39,343 nucleotides of DNA from Burkholderiales bacterium (GTDB taxonomy: Bacteria > Pseudomonadota > Gammaproteobacteria > Burkholderiales > Burkholderiaceae_C), in the NCBI GenBank assembly GCA_026932235.1, contig JAIXKR010000044.1, forward strand, positions 1-39,343, in the 5' to 3' direction. The notes beneath the pieces were generated by a model. That model was given only the letters and a program-made list of their open reading frames with translations. It had not been told where the DNA came from and searched no databases. Below, one piece after another: positions 1 through 8,422 of this stretch (its first letter is position 1; each line of letters starts with the position of its first letter). A program made the position numbers and the translations under genes.

Positions 1-220
1 CGGCCGGCGCCAGGTTGACGGTGATGCGCTTGTTGTGCGGGAAGCCGAAGCCGCTCTGCTGCAGCGCTGCGCGCACGCGCTCGCGCGACTCCTTGACTTC
101 GATCTCGGCCAAGCCGACGAGCGTGAAGCTGGGCAACCCGTTGGCCAGCTGGACCTCGACCCGCACCGGTGGTGCGCTCAGTCCGTCGAGTGCGCGACTG
201 GCAACGACGGCCAGCGACAT
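1..220 (-). CDS. comM: ComM/YifB family Mg-chelatase-like AAA ATPase, N-terminal part (runs off the window)
   Basis: Only the first 73 codons are present. The gene starts at the ATG whose complement is at 218-220 and continues beyond base 1. The translation begins MSLAVVASRALDGL, then has a stretch ending NGLPSFTLVGLAEIEVKESR and later NKRITVNLAPA. These match the conserved N-terminal domain of the ComM/YifB family, which has a ribosomal-S5-like fold. E. coli and Haemophilus ComM is a hexameric helicase that promotes branch migration during natural transformation. The ATPase and Mg-chelatase domains lie outside the window, so integrity cannot be judged. It diverges from the nitrogen operon and shares a 204-bp intergenic region with it. 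Family assignment is secure from the N-terminus; a role in competence is inferred from the family. Confidence 0.9.
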   Translation of the reverse strand, partial: MSLAVVASRALDGLSAPPVRVEVQLANGLPSFTLVGLAEIEVKESRERVRAALQQSGFGFPHNKRITVNLAPA

Positions 221-276
221 GGCTTCCCCCCAATCTGCCGTGGTTGCATCGCCCTTCGCGCCCGCGACGATTGCGG

Positions 277-333
277 CGCACCGGCGCGGTGCAACCCGAG
301 CCCATGGCCGATACGGTGCACCAGCGCAGGGCA
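277..333 (+). promoter_or_regulatory. Two NtrC-like binding sites upstream of the porin-glnK-amtB operon
   Basis: Two 17-bp dyads fit the NtrC pattern TGCAC-N7-GTGCA with one mismatch each. Site 1 is CGCACCGGCGCGGTGCA at 277-293 and site 2 is TGCACCAGCGCAGGGCA at 317-333. Their centres (285 and 325) are 40 bp apart, close to four helical turns, so they would lie on one face of the DNA. Relative to the transcription start predicted from the sigma-54 element (about 411) they sit near -126 and -86, a normal enhancer distance. Binding by NtrC is inferred from the pattern and the downstream genes. Confidence 0.7.
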
Positions 334-384
334 TTTGTGCGCGCGATGCCCACCAACAGGGGGCGGATTCCACCAGTCCGGGTG

Positions 385-400
385 TGGCACGGAAGCTGCA
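385..400 (+). promoter_or_regulatory. Sigma-54 (RpoN) promoter of the nitrogen operon
   Basis: TGGCACGGAAGCTGCA matches the -24/-12 consensus TGGCACG-N4-TTGCA at all but one consensus position (C instead of T at 396). The invariant GG (386-387) and GC (398-399) are separated by exactly 10 bp, as RpoN promoters require. Initiation would fall near 411, about 14 bp before the porin start codon. An inverted repeat, GAGACG-TT-CGTCTC at 402-415, spans the predicted start. The promoter and the NtrC-like sites together imply induction under nitrogen limitation. Confidence 0.82.
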
Positions 401-424
401 AGAGACGTTCGTCTCCATTCTTCG

Positions 425-1535
<1,111 letters not shown>

Positions 1536-1563
1536 CCACGAACCCGAACAAACCGACTCCGAG

Positions 1564-2862
1564 ATGACCATGAAGAAACGCCTTGCAACCCTCTCCCCGG
1601 GCCTCGCGGCACTGGGATTTCCGGCCGGCGCCTGGGCCCAGGCGCCGGCGATCGACTCCGGCGACACCGCCTGGATGCTGACCTCGACGCTGCTCGTGAT
1701 CCTGATGACGCTGCCCGGACTGGCGCTGTTCTACGGCGGCCTGGCGCGCTCGAAGAACATGCTCTCGGTGCTGATGCAGGTGTTCACGATCTTCGCGCTC
1801 GTCAGCATCCTGTGGGCCGTCTACGGCTACAGCCTGGCCTTCGCCGGCGAGGGCCGCTTCGTCGGCTCCCTCGACAAGGTCTTCCTGAAGGGCGTGACGC
1901 CGGAGAGCTTCGGCGCGCTGGCGACGATCCCCGAGTACGTGTTCGTCGCCTTCCAGGGAACCTTCGCGGCGATCACGGTGGCGCTGATCGTCGGCTCCTA
2001 CGCCGAACGCATCCGCTTCGGCGCGGTGCTGCTGTTCAGCGTGCTCTGGTTCACCTTCGCCTACGTGCCGATGGCGCACATCGTCTGGGGCGGCGGCCTG
2101 CTGGGCCAGGATGGCGCGCTCGACTTCGCCGGCGGCACCGTGGTGCACATCAACGCCGGCGTCGCCGGCCTGGTCGGCGCCTACCTGCTGGGCAAGCGTC
2201 TGGGCTACGGCCGCGAGTCGATGGCGCCGCACAGCCTGACGCTGACGATGGTGGGCGCCTCGCTGCTGTGGGTCGGCTGGTTCGGCTTCAACGCCGGCTC
2301 CGCCGGTGCCGCGAACGCGCTCGCCGGCCTGGCTTTCGTCAACACGGTCCTTGCCACCGCGGCGGCGACGCTCTCCTGGGTCGCAGGCGAGGCGCTGACC
2401 AAGGGCAAGGGCTCGATGCTCGGCGCCGCCTCGGGCGCGGTCGCCGGCCTCGTCGCGGTGACGCCGGCCGCGGGCTTCGTCGGTCCGATGGGCGCGATCG
2501 TGCTGGGGCTCGTCGCCGGCCTGGTCTGCCTGTGGGGCGTGCACGGCCTCAAGCGCCTGCTCGGCGCCGACGACGCGTTCGACGTCTTCGGCGTGCACGG
2601 GGTCGGCGGCATCGTCGGCGCGATCCTGACCGGGGTCTTCGCCGCGCCGGGCCTGGGCGGCACCGCCGCGTCGGACTTCGCGATGGGCCAGCAACTCTGG
2701 GTGCAGGTCAAGAGCGTGCTGTTCACGGTCGCCTGGTCGGGTGTCGTGTCGTTCGTCGCCTACAAGATCGCCGACCTGGCGATCGGGCTGCGCGTGGACG
2801 AGGACACCGAGCGCCAGGGCCTGGACATCAGCGCGCACGGCGAGACGGCCTACGCCAAGTAG
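1564..2862 (+). CDS. amtB: Ammonium transporter AmtB
   Basis: The protein has 432 residues, with a cleavable signal peptide (MKKRLATLSP onward, cleaved near AWA-QAP) as in AmtB proteins with an 11-helix mature form. The pore twin histidines are His195 (VVHINAG) and His345 (VFGVHGVGG), and Asp187 in DFAGGTVVH is the conserved structural aspartate near the recruitment site. TLPGLALFYGGL and GWFGFNAGS are family signatures. A second ATG at 1570 could also serve as the start. It lies 28 bp after glnK, the usual pair in which GlnK plugs the channel at the cytoplasmic face when ammonium is plentiful. The C-terminal tail ends in a region binding GlnK in homologues. A strong hairpin follows at 2871-2901. 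Confidence 0.96.
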   Translation: MTMKKRLATLSPGLAALGFPAGAWAQAPAIDSGDTAWMLTSTLLVILMTLPGLALFYGGLARSKNMLSVLMQVFTIFALVSILWAVYGYSLAFAGEGRFVGSLDKVFLKGVTPESFGALATIPEYVFVAFQGTFAAITVALIVGSYAERIRFGAVLLFSVLWFTFAYVPMAHIVWGGGLLGQDGALDFAGGTVVHINAGVAGLVGAYLLGKRLGYGRESMAPHSLTLTMVGASLLWVGWFGFNAGSAGAANALAGLAFVNTVLATAAATLSWVAGEALTKGKGSMLGAASGAVAGLVAVTPAAGFVGPMGAIVLGLVAGLVCLWGVHGLKRLLGADDAFDVFGVHGVGGIVGAILTGVFAAPGLGGTAASDFAMGQQLWVQVKSVLFTVAWSGVVSFVAYKIADLAIGLRVDEDTERQGLDISAHGETAYAK

Positions 2863-2870
2863 GCGGTCGG

Positions 2871-2901
2871 CGTGGCGCGGCCGTGCGCCGGCTGCGCCAC
2901 G
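2871..2901 (+). terminator. Strong hairpin after amtB, probable operon terminator
   Basis: The arms 2871-2883 and 2889-2901 pair over 13 positions (CGTGGCGC then GCCG, with one G-T wobble at 2879/2893) around the loop TGCGC. There is no clear T-run after it (CGCGCCCTT follows), so termination may be partial or may need Rho. It separates the nitrogen operon from gshA. Confidence 0.55.
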
Positions 2902-2947
2902 CGCGCCCTTGCACCGGCCGGTTGGCCGCAGGCGGCGTGGGCGCTCC

Positions 2948-2953
2948 TAGAAT
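2948..2953 (+). promoter_or_regulatory. -10-like element 6 bp before the gshA start (possible leaderless transcript)
   Basis: TAGAAT ends 6 bp before the ATG at 2960, so transcription would be expected to begin at or next to the A of the start codon. No Shine-Dalgarno sequence is visible in the short leader GCCCCG. A convincing -35 is not seen; TTGGCC at 2922-2927 is 20 bp upstream. Confidence 0.4.
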
Positions 2954-2959
2954 GCCCCG

Positions 2960-4249
2960 ATGGTCCCGAACCTGGTCACCGCGCTCACCGGCCCGATCAA
3001 CGAACTCGAGCAGCGCATGCTGGAATCGGTGCCGGCGATCGAGCGCTGGTTCCGGCTCGAGTGGATGGAGCACACACCGACGTTCTACTGCGCGGTCGAC
3101 CTGCGCAACGCCGGATACAGGCTGACGCCGGTCGATACCGACCTCTTCCCCGAGGGCTTCAACCACCTGACGCCGCAGATGCTGCCGCTGGCGGTGCAGG
3201 CGGCGATGGCGGCAATCGAGAAGATCTGCCCCGAGGCGAAGAACCTGCTGCTCGTGCCCTCCCGGCACTGCGAGAGCGCGTCCTACCTCGAGCACCTGCA
3301 GCGCCTGGTGCAGATCTTCACGCACGCCGGCTTGAACGTGCGCCTGGGCTCGGCCGACCCCGGGCTCGCCGCGCCGCAGGTGCTGAAGGCGCCCGACGGC
3401 GGCGAACTCGTCGTCGAGCCGCTGCTGCGCCAGCGCACGCGCCTCGGGCTCAAGGACTTCGATCCCTGCACGATCCTGCTCAACGACGACTTGCGCGCAG
3501 GCGTGCCGCGCGCGCTGCAGAACCTCTACGAGCAGTACCTGCTGCCGCCGCTGCATGCAGGCTGGGCGACGCGGCGCAAGTCGCGCCACTTCCGCAGCTA
3601 CGAGGAGGTGGCCAAGAAATTCTCCAAGCTGATGGGCATGGACCCGTGGCTGATCAACCCGATGGTCGCGCACTGCGGCGAGGTCGACGCCGGCAGCGAG
3701 CAGGGCCTGGAGTGCGTGCGCGCCCATTGCGAGACGATGCTCGCCAAGCAGAGGCGCAAGTTCAAGGAGTACGCCATCGCCGAGCGCCCCTTCGTCGTCG
3801 TCAAGGCGGACGTCGGCGGCCTGGGCGCGGGCGTGCTGACGGTGCGCGACGTGCGCGAACTCGACGGCGAGCGGCTGCAGCGCGCACTCGCGCGCCCGCA
3901 AGGTCTGGAGCCCGGGGTGAGCGAGGTCATCATCCAGGAAGGGGTGCCGACCTGCGAGCGCATCGAGGACGCGACGGCCGAGCCCGTGGTCTGCACGATC
4001 GACCGCTACGTCGTCGGCGGCTACTACCGTGTGCACGACGGGCGCGGCAGTGACGAGAGCCTGCAGTCGCCGCAGGCGCGCTACGTGCCGCTGGCCTTCG
4101 CCGAGGGCCATCTCCTGCCCGCGCGCGCCAAGACGGGGGCGAGCGCCCCCAACCGCTTCTACATGTACGGCGTCATCGGGCGACTGGCGATGCTGGCCGC
4201 GGCCTACGAGCTCGAGGCCACCGACCCGGACGCCGAGGACTACGCCTGA
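2960..4249 (+). CDS. gshA: Glutamate-cysteine ligase, GshA type of beta-/acidithiobacilli
   Basis: The 429-residue protein belongs to the compact GshA family (PF08886/TIGR02049 type) found in betaproteobacteria and Acidithiobacillus. This family is distinct in sequence from enterobacterial GshA. It makes gamma-glutamylcysteine from glutamate, cysteine and ATP, the first step of glutathione synthesis. Visible features are the N-terminal [19 protein letters not shown], a central NKR-like basic segment [20 protein letters not shown], and [20 protein letters not shown] (about residues 273-295), which resembles an ATP-grasp nucleotide-binding strand and glycine loop. The length is normal. The gene encoding the second enzyme, gshB, is 3.2 kb downstream on the same strand with kup and a BenE-family gene between. 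The start is set by the ATG at 2960; no good ribosome-binding site is visible. Confidence 0.92.
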   Translation: MVPNLVTALTGPINELEQRMLESVPAIERWFRLEWMEHTPTFYCAVDLRNAGYRLTPVDTDLFPEGFNHLTPQMLPLAVQAAMAAIEKICPEAKNLLLVPSRHCESASYLEHLQRLVQIFTHAGLNVRLGSADPGLAAPQVLKAPDGGELVVEPLLRQRTRLGLKDFDPCTILLNDDLRAGVPRALQNLYEQYLLPPLHAGWATRRKSRHFRSYEEVAKKFSKLMGMDPWLINPMVAHCGEVDAGSEQGLECVRAHCETMLAKQRRKFKEYAIAERPFVVVKADVGGLGAGVLTVRDVRELDGERLQRALARPQGLEPGVSEVIIQEGVPTCERIEDATAEPVVCTIDRYVVGGYYRVHDGRGSDESLQSPQARYVPLAFAEGHLLPARAKTGASAPNRFYMYGVIGRLAMLAAAYELEATDPDAEDYA

Positions 4250-4258
4250 GCGTGCTCC

Positions 4259-4278
4259 GGCCGGCGGCGCCGCCGGCC
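4259..4278. repeat. Perfect 20-bp palindrome between gshA and kup
   Basis: GGCCGGCGGCGCCGCCGGCC is a perfect palindrome beginning 10 bp after the gshA stop and ending 12 bp before the kup start. In RNA it could form a very GC-rich hairpin with an inner loop of a few bases. TTCCTT follows, so partial termination or attenuation before kup is possible. It leaves little room for a kup ribosome-binding site. Confidence 0.6.
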
Positions 4279-4289
4279 GCTTCCTTGCC

Positions 4290-6182
4290 ATGAGCACGAT
4301 CACCGACTTCCGCCGCCCCGGCGCGCTGCCCGCGCTGCCCGCGCTGACTCTGGCCGCCATCGGCGTCGTCTACGGCGACATCGGCACCAGCCCGCTGTAT
4401 GCGCTCAAGGAGGTGTTCGCGCACGATCGCGTGCCGCTGACGCCCGTCAACATCCTGGGCATCCTCTCGCTCGTCTTCTGGACGTTGACGGTGATCGTCA
4501 GCCTGAAGTACGTGACGCTCATCCTGCGCGCCGACAACAACGGCGAGGGCGGCCTCATCGCCATGCTGGCGCTGGCCTCGCAGGCGGTGAAGCAGCGCCC
4601 GGCGCTGCGCCGCGTGCTGCTGCTGGTGGGCATCTTCGGCACCGCCGTCTTCTTCGGTGACGGCGTCATCACGCCGGCGGTGACGGTGCTCGGCGCGGTC
4701 GAGGGCCTGGAGGTGCTGGCGCCCTCGCTGCACCGCTTCATCGTGCCGGTGGCGCTGGCCGTGCTGCTGGCGCTGTTCGCCGCGCAGCGCCTGGGCACCG
4801 CCGGCATCGGCCGCTTCTTCGGGCCGGTGACGACGCTGTGGCTGCTCGCGCTGGCGGCGCTGGGCATCGCGCAGATCGCGCGCGAGCCGCAGGTGCTGTG
4901 GGCGCTGCTGCCGCACTACGCGCTCGTCTTCATCGCGCAGCAGCCGGGCGTGGCCTTCGTGGCGCTGGGCGCGGTGGTGCTGTGCGTGACCGGCGCCGAG
5001 GCGCTCTACGCCGACCTCGGCCACTTCGGCCGCCTGCCCATCCGCCTGGCCTGGTTCGCGCTCGTCTGGCCCGCGCTCGTGCTCAACTACTTCGGCCAGG
5101 GCGCGATGCTGCTGCGTGCGCCCGAGAACATCAGGAACCCCTTCTACGAGATGGCGCCGCCCTGGGCGCTGCTGCCGCTCATCGTGCTCGCCACGGCGGC
5201 GGCGGTGATCGCCTCGCAGGCGCTCATCACGGCGGCCTTCTCGGTCACCAAGCAGGCCATCCAGCTCGGCTACCTGCCGCGCCTGCGCATCATGCACACC
5301 TCGACCAAGGTCAGCGGCCAGATCTACGTGCCCTTCGTCAACTGGGCGCTGTGCAGCTGCATCCTGGCTGCGGTCTTGGCCTTCGGCTCGAGCAGCGCGC
5401 TGGCTTCGGCGTACGGCATCGCAGTGACGATCGACATGACCATCACCACCGTCATGACCTTCTTCGTCATCCGCTTCGCCTGGAAGCTGCCGCTGTGGCT
5501 GTGCCTGCTGGGCACCGGCATCTTCTTCCTCGTCGACTTCACCTTCTTTGCCGCCAACGCGCTCAAGCTGCTCGATGGCGGCTGGTTCCCGCTCTTCATC
5601 GGCGGCGTGCTCTTCCTGCTCATGACGACCTGGAAGCGCGGCCGCCGCCTCATGCTGCAGCGCCTGCACGAGGAGGCCATCGAGCTGCCGCTGTTCCTCG
5701 AGTCGCTGTTCGCAAGCCCGCCGCTGCGCGTGCCGGGCACGGCGGTGTTCCTGGCCGCCGAGAAGGGGGCCACACCGTTCGCCCTCATGCACAACCTCAA
5801 GCACAACAAGGTGCTGCACGAGCAGAACCTGTTCGTGAGCGTGCAGCACCACGAAGTGCCGTGGATCGGCTTCGACAGGCGCGTCGAGCTCGAGCCCCTG
5901 GGCCACGACTGCTGGCAGGTGCTGCTGCACTTCGGCTTCAAGAACGAGCCCGACGTGCCCGAGGCGCTGAAGCTGCTGGAGGGCCGCGGCATCGAGCTCG
6001 ACCCCATGCGCACCAGCTACTTCCTCAGCCGCGACCAGGTCATCCCCACGCTGCGCGGCGGCATGGCCTTCTGGCGCGAGAAGCTCTTCGCCAGCATGCA
6101 CCGCAACGCCGGCGCCGCGGGCGACTTCCTGCACCTGCCGACCAACCGCATCGTCGAGCTCGGCTCCAGGGTGGAGATCTGA
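4290..6182 (+). CDS. kup: Low-affinity potassium uptake protein Kup (Trk-independent)
   Basis: The 630-residue protein matches the usual length of the Kup/HAK/KT family, proton-coupled potassium importers of the inner membrane. The signature [14 protein letters not shown] is at residues 26-39, and [20 protein letters not shown] follows the second hydrophobic hairpin. About twelve membrane segments fill residues 20-460. A soluble C-terminal domain follows, with [16 protein letters not shown] and [10 protein letters not shown] typical of the family. The ATG at 4290 is chosen because the translation from it ([10 protein letters not shown]) leads directly into the conserved start of the first helix. 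It overlaps the next gene by one base (TGATG), implying translational coupling. Its place between gshA and gshB is unusual and may reflect the link between potassium, glutathione and glutamate pools; this is inference. Confidence 0.95.
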   Translation: MSTITDFRRPGALPALPALTLAAIGVVYGDIGTSPLYALKEVFAHDRVPLTPVNILGILSLVFWTLTVIVSLKYVTLILRADNNGEGGLIAMLALASQAVKQRPALRRVLLLVGIFGTAVFFGDGVITPAVTVLGAVEGLEVLAPSLHRFIVPVALAVLLALFAAQRLGTAGIGRFFGPVTTLWLLALAALGIAQIAREPQVLWALLPHYALVFIAQQPGVAFVALGAVVLCVTGAEALYADLGHFGRLPIRLAWFALVWPALVLNYFGQGAMLLRAPENIRNPFYEMAPPWALLPLIVLATAAAVIASQALITAAFSVTKQAIQLGYLPRLRIMHTSTKVSGQIYVPFVNWALCSCILAAVLAFGSSSALASAYGIAVTIDMTITTVMTFFVIRFAWKLPLWLCLLGTGIFFLVDFTFFAANALKLLDGGWFPLFIGGVLFLLMTTWKRGRRLMLQRLHEEAIELPLFLESLFASPPLRVPGTAVFLAAEKGATPFALMHNLKHNKVLHEQNLFVSVQHHEVPWIGFDRRVELEPLGHDCWQVLLHFGFKNEPDVPEALKLLEGRGIELDPMRTSYFLSRDQVIPTLRGGMAFWREKLFASMHRNAGAAGDFLHLPTNRIVELGSRVEI

Positions 6183-7351
6183 TGCCGCGCTCGTTCTGGC
6201 GCGACCTCTCGCTGCCGGCGCTCGTCGCCGGCTTCGTCGCCGTGCTCGTGGGCTACACGAGCTCGGTGGTGATCGTCTTCCAGGCCGCCGCGGTGCTGGG
6301 CGCGACACCGGCGCAGACGGCTTCGTGGCTGTGGGCGCTGGGCCTGGGCCTGGGGCTGAGCTCGGCCGGCCTGAGCCTGTGGTACCGCATGCCGGTGCTC
6401 ACCGCCTGGTCGACGCCGGGCGCGGCGCTGCTCGTCACCGCCGGCGCCGGCGTGTCCATGGCGCAGGCGGTGGGCGCCTTCATGGTGTGCGCGCTGCTCA
6501 TCGTCGTCGCCGGCGCCAGCGGCGTCTTCGCGCGCGTCATGGACCGCATCCCGCAGGCGCTGGCGGCGGCGCTGCTGGCCGGGGTGCTGACGCGCTTTGC
6601 CTTCGACGCCTTCCTCGCCCTGCGCACGCAGACGGTGCTCGTGCTGGCGATGGCGCTGGCCTACCTCGCCGGCCGCCGCGCCTGGCCGCGCTACGCCGTG
6701 CCCGGCGTGCTCGCCGTCGGCATCGCGATTGCCGCCGCGCAGGGGCAGCTGCGGCTTTCCGGCATCGACTGGGGCTGGACGACGCCGGTCTTCACGCGTC
6801 CCGAGTTCAGCCTCGCGGCCACGCTGGGCGTGGCGCTGCCGCTCTTCGTCGTCACCATGGCCTCGCAGAACCTGCCCGGCGTGGCGGCGCAGCGGGCCGC
6901 CGGCTATGCGGTGCCGGTGTCGCCGCCGGTGACGGTGACCGGGCTGCTGACGCTGCTGCTGGCGCCCTTTGGCGCCTATGCGCTCAACCTGGCGGCGATC
7001 ACGGCCTCGATCTGCATGGGGCGCGAGGCCAGCGAGGACCCGGCGCGGCGCTACACCTCGGCCGTGGTCGCCGGCCTGCTCTACCTCGTGCTCGGCCTGC
7101 TCGGCAGCGCCGTGGTGGGCTTGATCGCCGCCTTCCCGCTCGAACTCGTGCTCGCCGTGGCGGGCCTGGCGCTGCTGGGCACCATCGGCGGCGGCCTGGC
7201 CATCGCCATGAAGGACGAGCACAGCCGCGAACCCGCGCTCATCACCTACCTCGTCACCGCCAGCGGGCTCACGCTGGGCGGCGTCGGCGCGGCCTTCTGG
7301 GGCGTGGTCGCCGGGGCGCTGGCGCTGGCCGTGCAGCGGTGGCGCCGCTGA
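6182..7351 (+). CDS. BenE-family inner-membrane permease (benzoate/proton symporter-like)
   Basis: The 389-residue protein is almost entirely hydrophobic, with about eleven or twelve membrane segments. It has family features such as LVGYTSSVVIVFQAA near the N-terminus, PVLTAWSTPGAALL around residues 70-83, VVTMASQNLPGV in the middle and LAAITASICMGREA near residue 280. It belongs to the BenE family, whose name derives from Acinetobacter benzoate transport. Most members are uncharacterised, so benzoate is not a safe substrate call here, and no benzoate catabolism genes are nearby. The start codon overlaps the kup stop by one base and no other ATG is better placed. gshB follows after 53 bp. Confidence 0.85.
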   Translation: MPRSFWRDLSLPALVAGFVAVLVGYTSSVVIVFQAAAVLGATPAQTASWLWALGLGLGLSSAGLSLWYRMPVLTAWSTPGAALLVTAGAGVSMAQAVGAFMVCALLIVVAGASGVFARVMDRIPQALAAALLAGVLTRFAFDAFLALRTQTVLVLAMALAYLAGRRAWPRYAVPGVLAVGIAIAAAQGQLRLSGIDWGWTTPVFTRPEFSLAATLGVALPLFVVTMASQNLPGVAAQRAAGYAVPVSPPVTVTGLLTLLLAPFGAYALNLAAITASICMGREASEDPARRYTSAVVAGLLYLVLGLLGSAVVGLIAAFPLELVLAVAGLALLGTIGGGLAIAMKDEHSREPALITYLVTASGLTLGGVGAAFWGVVAGALALAVQRWRR

Positions 7352-7404
7352 CGCGCGGCGGTCGTGAGCCTGTGCGACAGTCGGGGCTGCTGGAGGATCT
7401 GCCT

Positions 7405-8355
7405 GTGAGACTGCTGTTCGTCGCCGACCCGCTCGAGGGCTTCAAGCCCTACAAGGATTCGACCTTCGCGATGATGCGCGAGGCGCAGCGCCGCGGCCAC
7501 GAGATCTGGGCCTGCGAGTGCGCGGACCTGACCTGGCGCCGCGGCGGCCACGTCGTCGCCCGGCGCGCGCGCGCGATCACGCTCACCGGCGACGAGCACG
7601 CCTGGTTCGAGGTCGTCGCCGAATGCGAGCTCGCTCTGGCGCAGGCGCAGGCGGTGCTGATGCGCAAGGACCCGCCCTTCGACAGCGAGTATTTCTACGC
7701 CACGCACCTGCTCGGCCAGGCCGAGCGCGAGGGCGCACGCGTCTTCAACGCGCCCGCGGCGCTGCGCGAGCACCCGGAGAAGCTGGCCATCCTCGAGTTC
7801 CCGGACCTGATCCCGCCCACGCTCGTCACGCGCAGCGCAAGCGCCGTGCGCGCCTTCCACGAGGAGCACCGGGACATCGTGCTCAAGCCGCTGGACGGCA
7901 TGGGCGGCATGGGCATCTTCCGCGTCGCCGAGGACGGGCTCAACCTGGGCTCGATCATCGAGACGCTCAACGCCGGCGGCACGCGCACGCTGATGGCGCA
8001 GCGCTACCTGCCGCAGATCGCCGAGGGCGACAAGCGCGTGCTGCTGATCGGCGGCCAGCCGGTGCCTCATTGCCTCGCGCGCATCCCGCAGGGCAGCGAG
8101 ATCCGCGGCAACCTCGCCGTTGGCGGCAAGGGCGTGGCGCGGGCGCTGTCGGACAGCGATCGCCGCATCGCCCAGGCGCTGGCGCCCGTGCTGGCCGCGC
8201 GCGGGCTGCTGCTGGTGGGTCTGGACGTGATCGGCGAGCACGTCACCGAGATCAACGTCACCAGCCCGACCTGCTTCCAGGAGATCGCACAGCAGACCGG
8301 CTTCGACGTCGCGGCGATGTTCATCGACGCATTGGAGGCGGCGCTCGGGCGCTGA
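7405..8355 (+). CDS. gshB: Glutathione synthetase
   Basis: A 316-residue ATP-grasp enzyme that adds glycine to gamma-glutamylcysteine. The N-terminal domain opens MRLLFVADPLEGFKPYKDST, the GshB signature in which substrate-binding residues lie, and VLMRKDPPFDSEYFYATHLL (about residues 89-108) is diagnostic. The ATP-grasp part has IVLKPLDGMGGMGIFR (the flexible glycine loop), GDKRVLLIGG and the metal-binding end VTEINVTSPTCFQEI. The GTG at 7405 is preceded by GGAGG at 7392-7396. An in-frame extension upstream lacks homology. Length equals that of E. coli GshB. It completes the glutathione pathway begun by gshA at 2960. Confidence 0.96.
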   Translation: MRLLFVADPLEGFKPYKDSTFAMMREAQRRGHEIWACECADLTWRRGGHVVARRARAITLTGDEHAWFEVVAECELALAQAQAVLMRKDPPFDSEYFYATHLLGQAEREGARVFNAPAALREHPEKLAILEFPDLIPPTLVTRSASAVRAFHEEHRDIVLKPLDGMGGMGIFRVAEDGLNLGSIIETLNAGGTRTLMAQRYLPQIAEGDKRVLLIGGQPVPHCLARIPQGSEIRGNLAVGGKGVARALSDSDRRIAQALAPVLAARGLLLVGLDVIGEHVTEINVTSPTCFQEIAQQTGFDVAAMFIDALEAALGR

Positions 8356-8372
8356 GCTCCGGGGCGCCTCCA

Positions 8373-8387
8373 CCCGGCACCGCCGGG
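8373..8387 (+). terminator. Short hairpin between gshB and uup
   Basis: CCCGGC-ACC-GCCGGG forms a perfect 6-bp stem with a 3-base loop, 18 bp after the gshB stop. No T-run follows. It may end the gshA-gshB transcript or be chance in this GC-rich leader. Confidence 0.35.
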
Positions 8388-8409
8388 CCGTGGCCGTCCC
8401 GGCCGCGGG

Positions 8410-8415
8410 GACAAT
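8410..8415 (+). promoter_or_regulatory. -10-like element 7 bp before the uup start
   Basis: GACAAT ends 7 bp before the ATG at 8423. The spacer CGGGCCC has no Shine-Dalgarno sequence, so a transcript from this element would be leaderless or nearly so. The same arrangement is seen at gshA and hemE. Confidence 0.4.
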
Positions 8416-8422
8416 CGGGCCC

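Noticed and set aside
35-424. Upstream in-frame extension of the porin gene
   Set aside because: It would pass through the RpoN promoter and NtrC-like sites and hide the signal peptide; the start at 425 gives a normal secreted porin.
4173-6308. A 711-codon minus-strand open frame opposite kup
   Set aside because: Composition is dominated by Gln, Arg, His and Ala from reading the reverse of a membrane protein gene; no domain and no ribosome-binding site.
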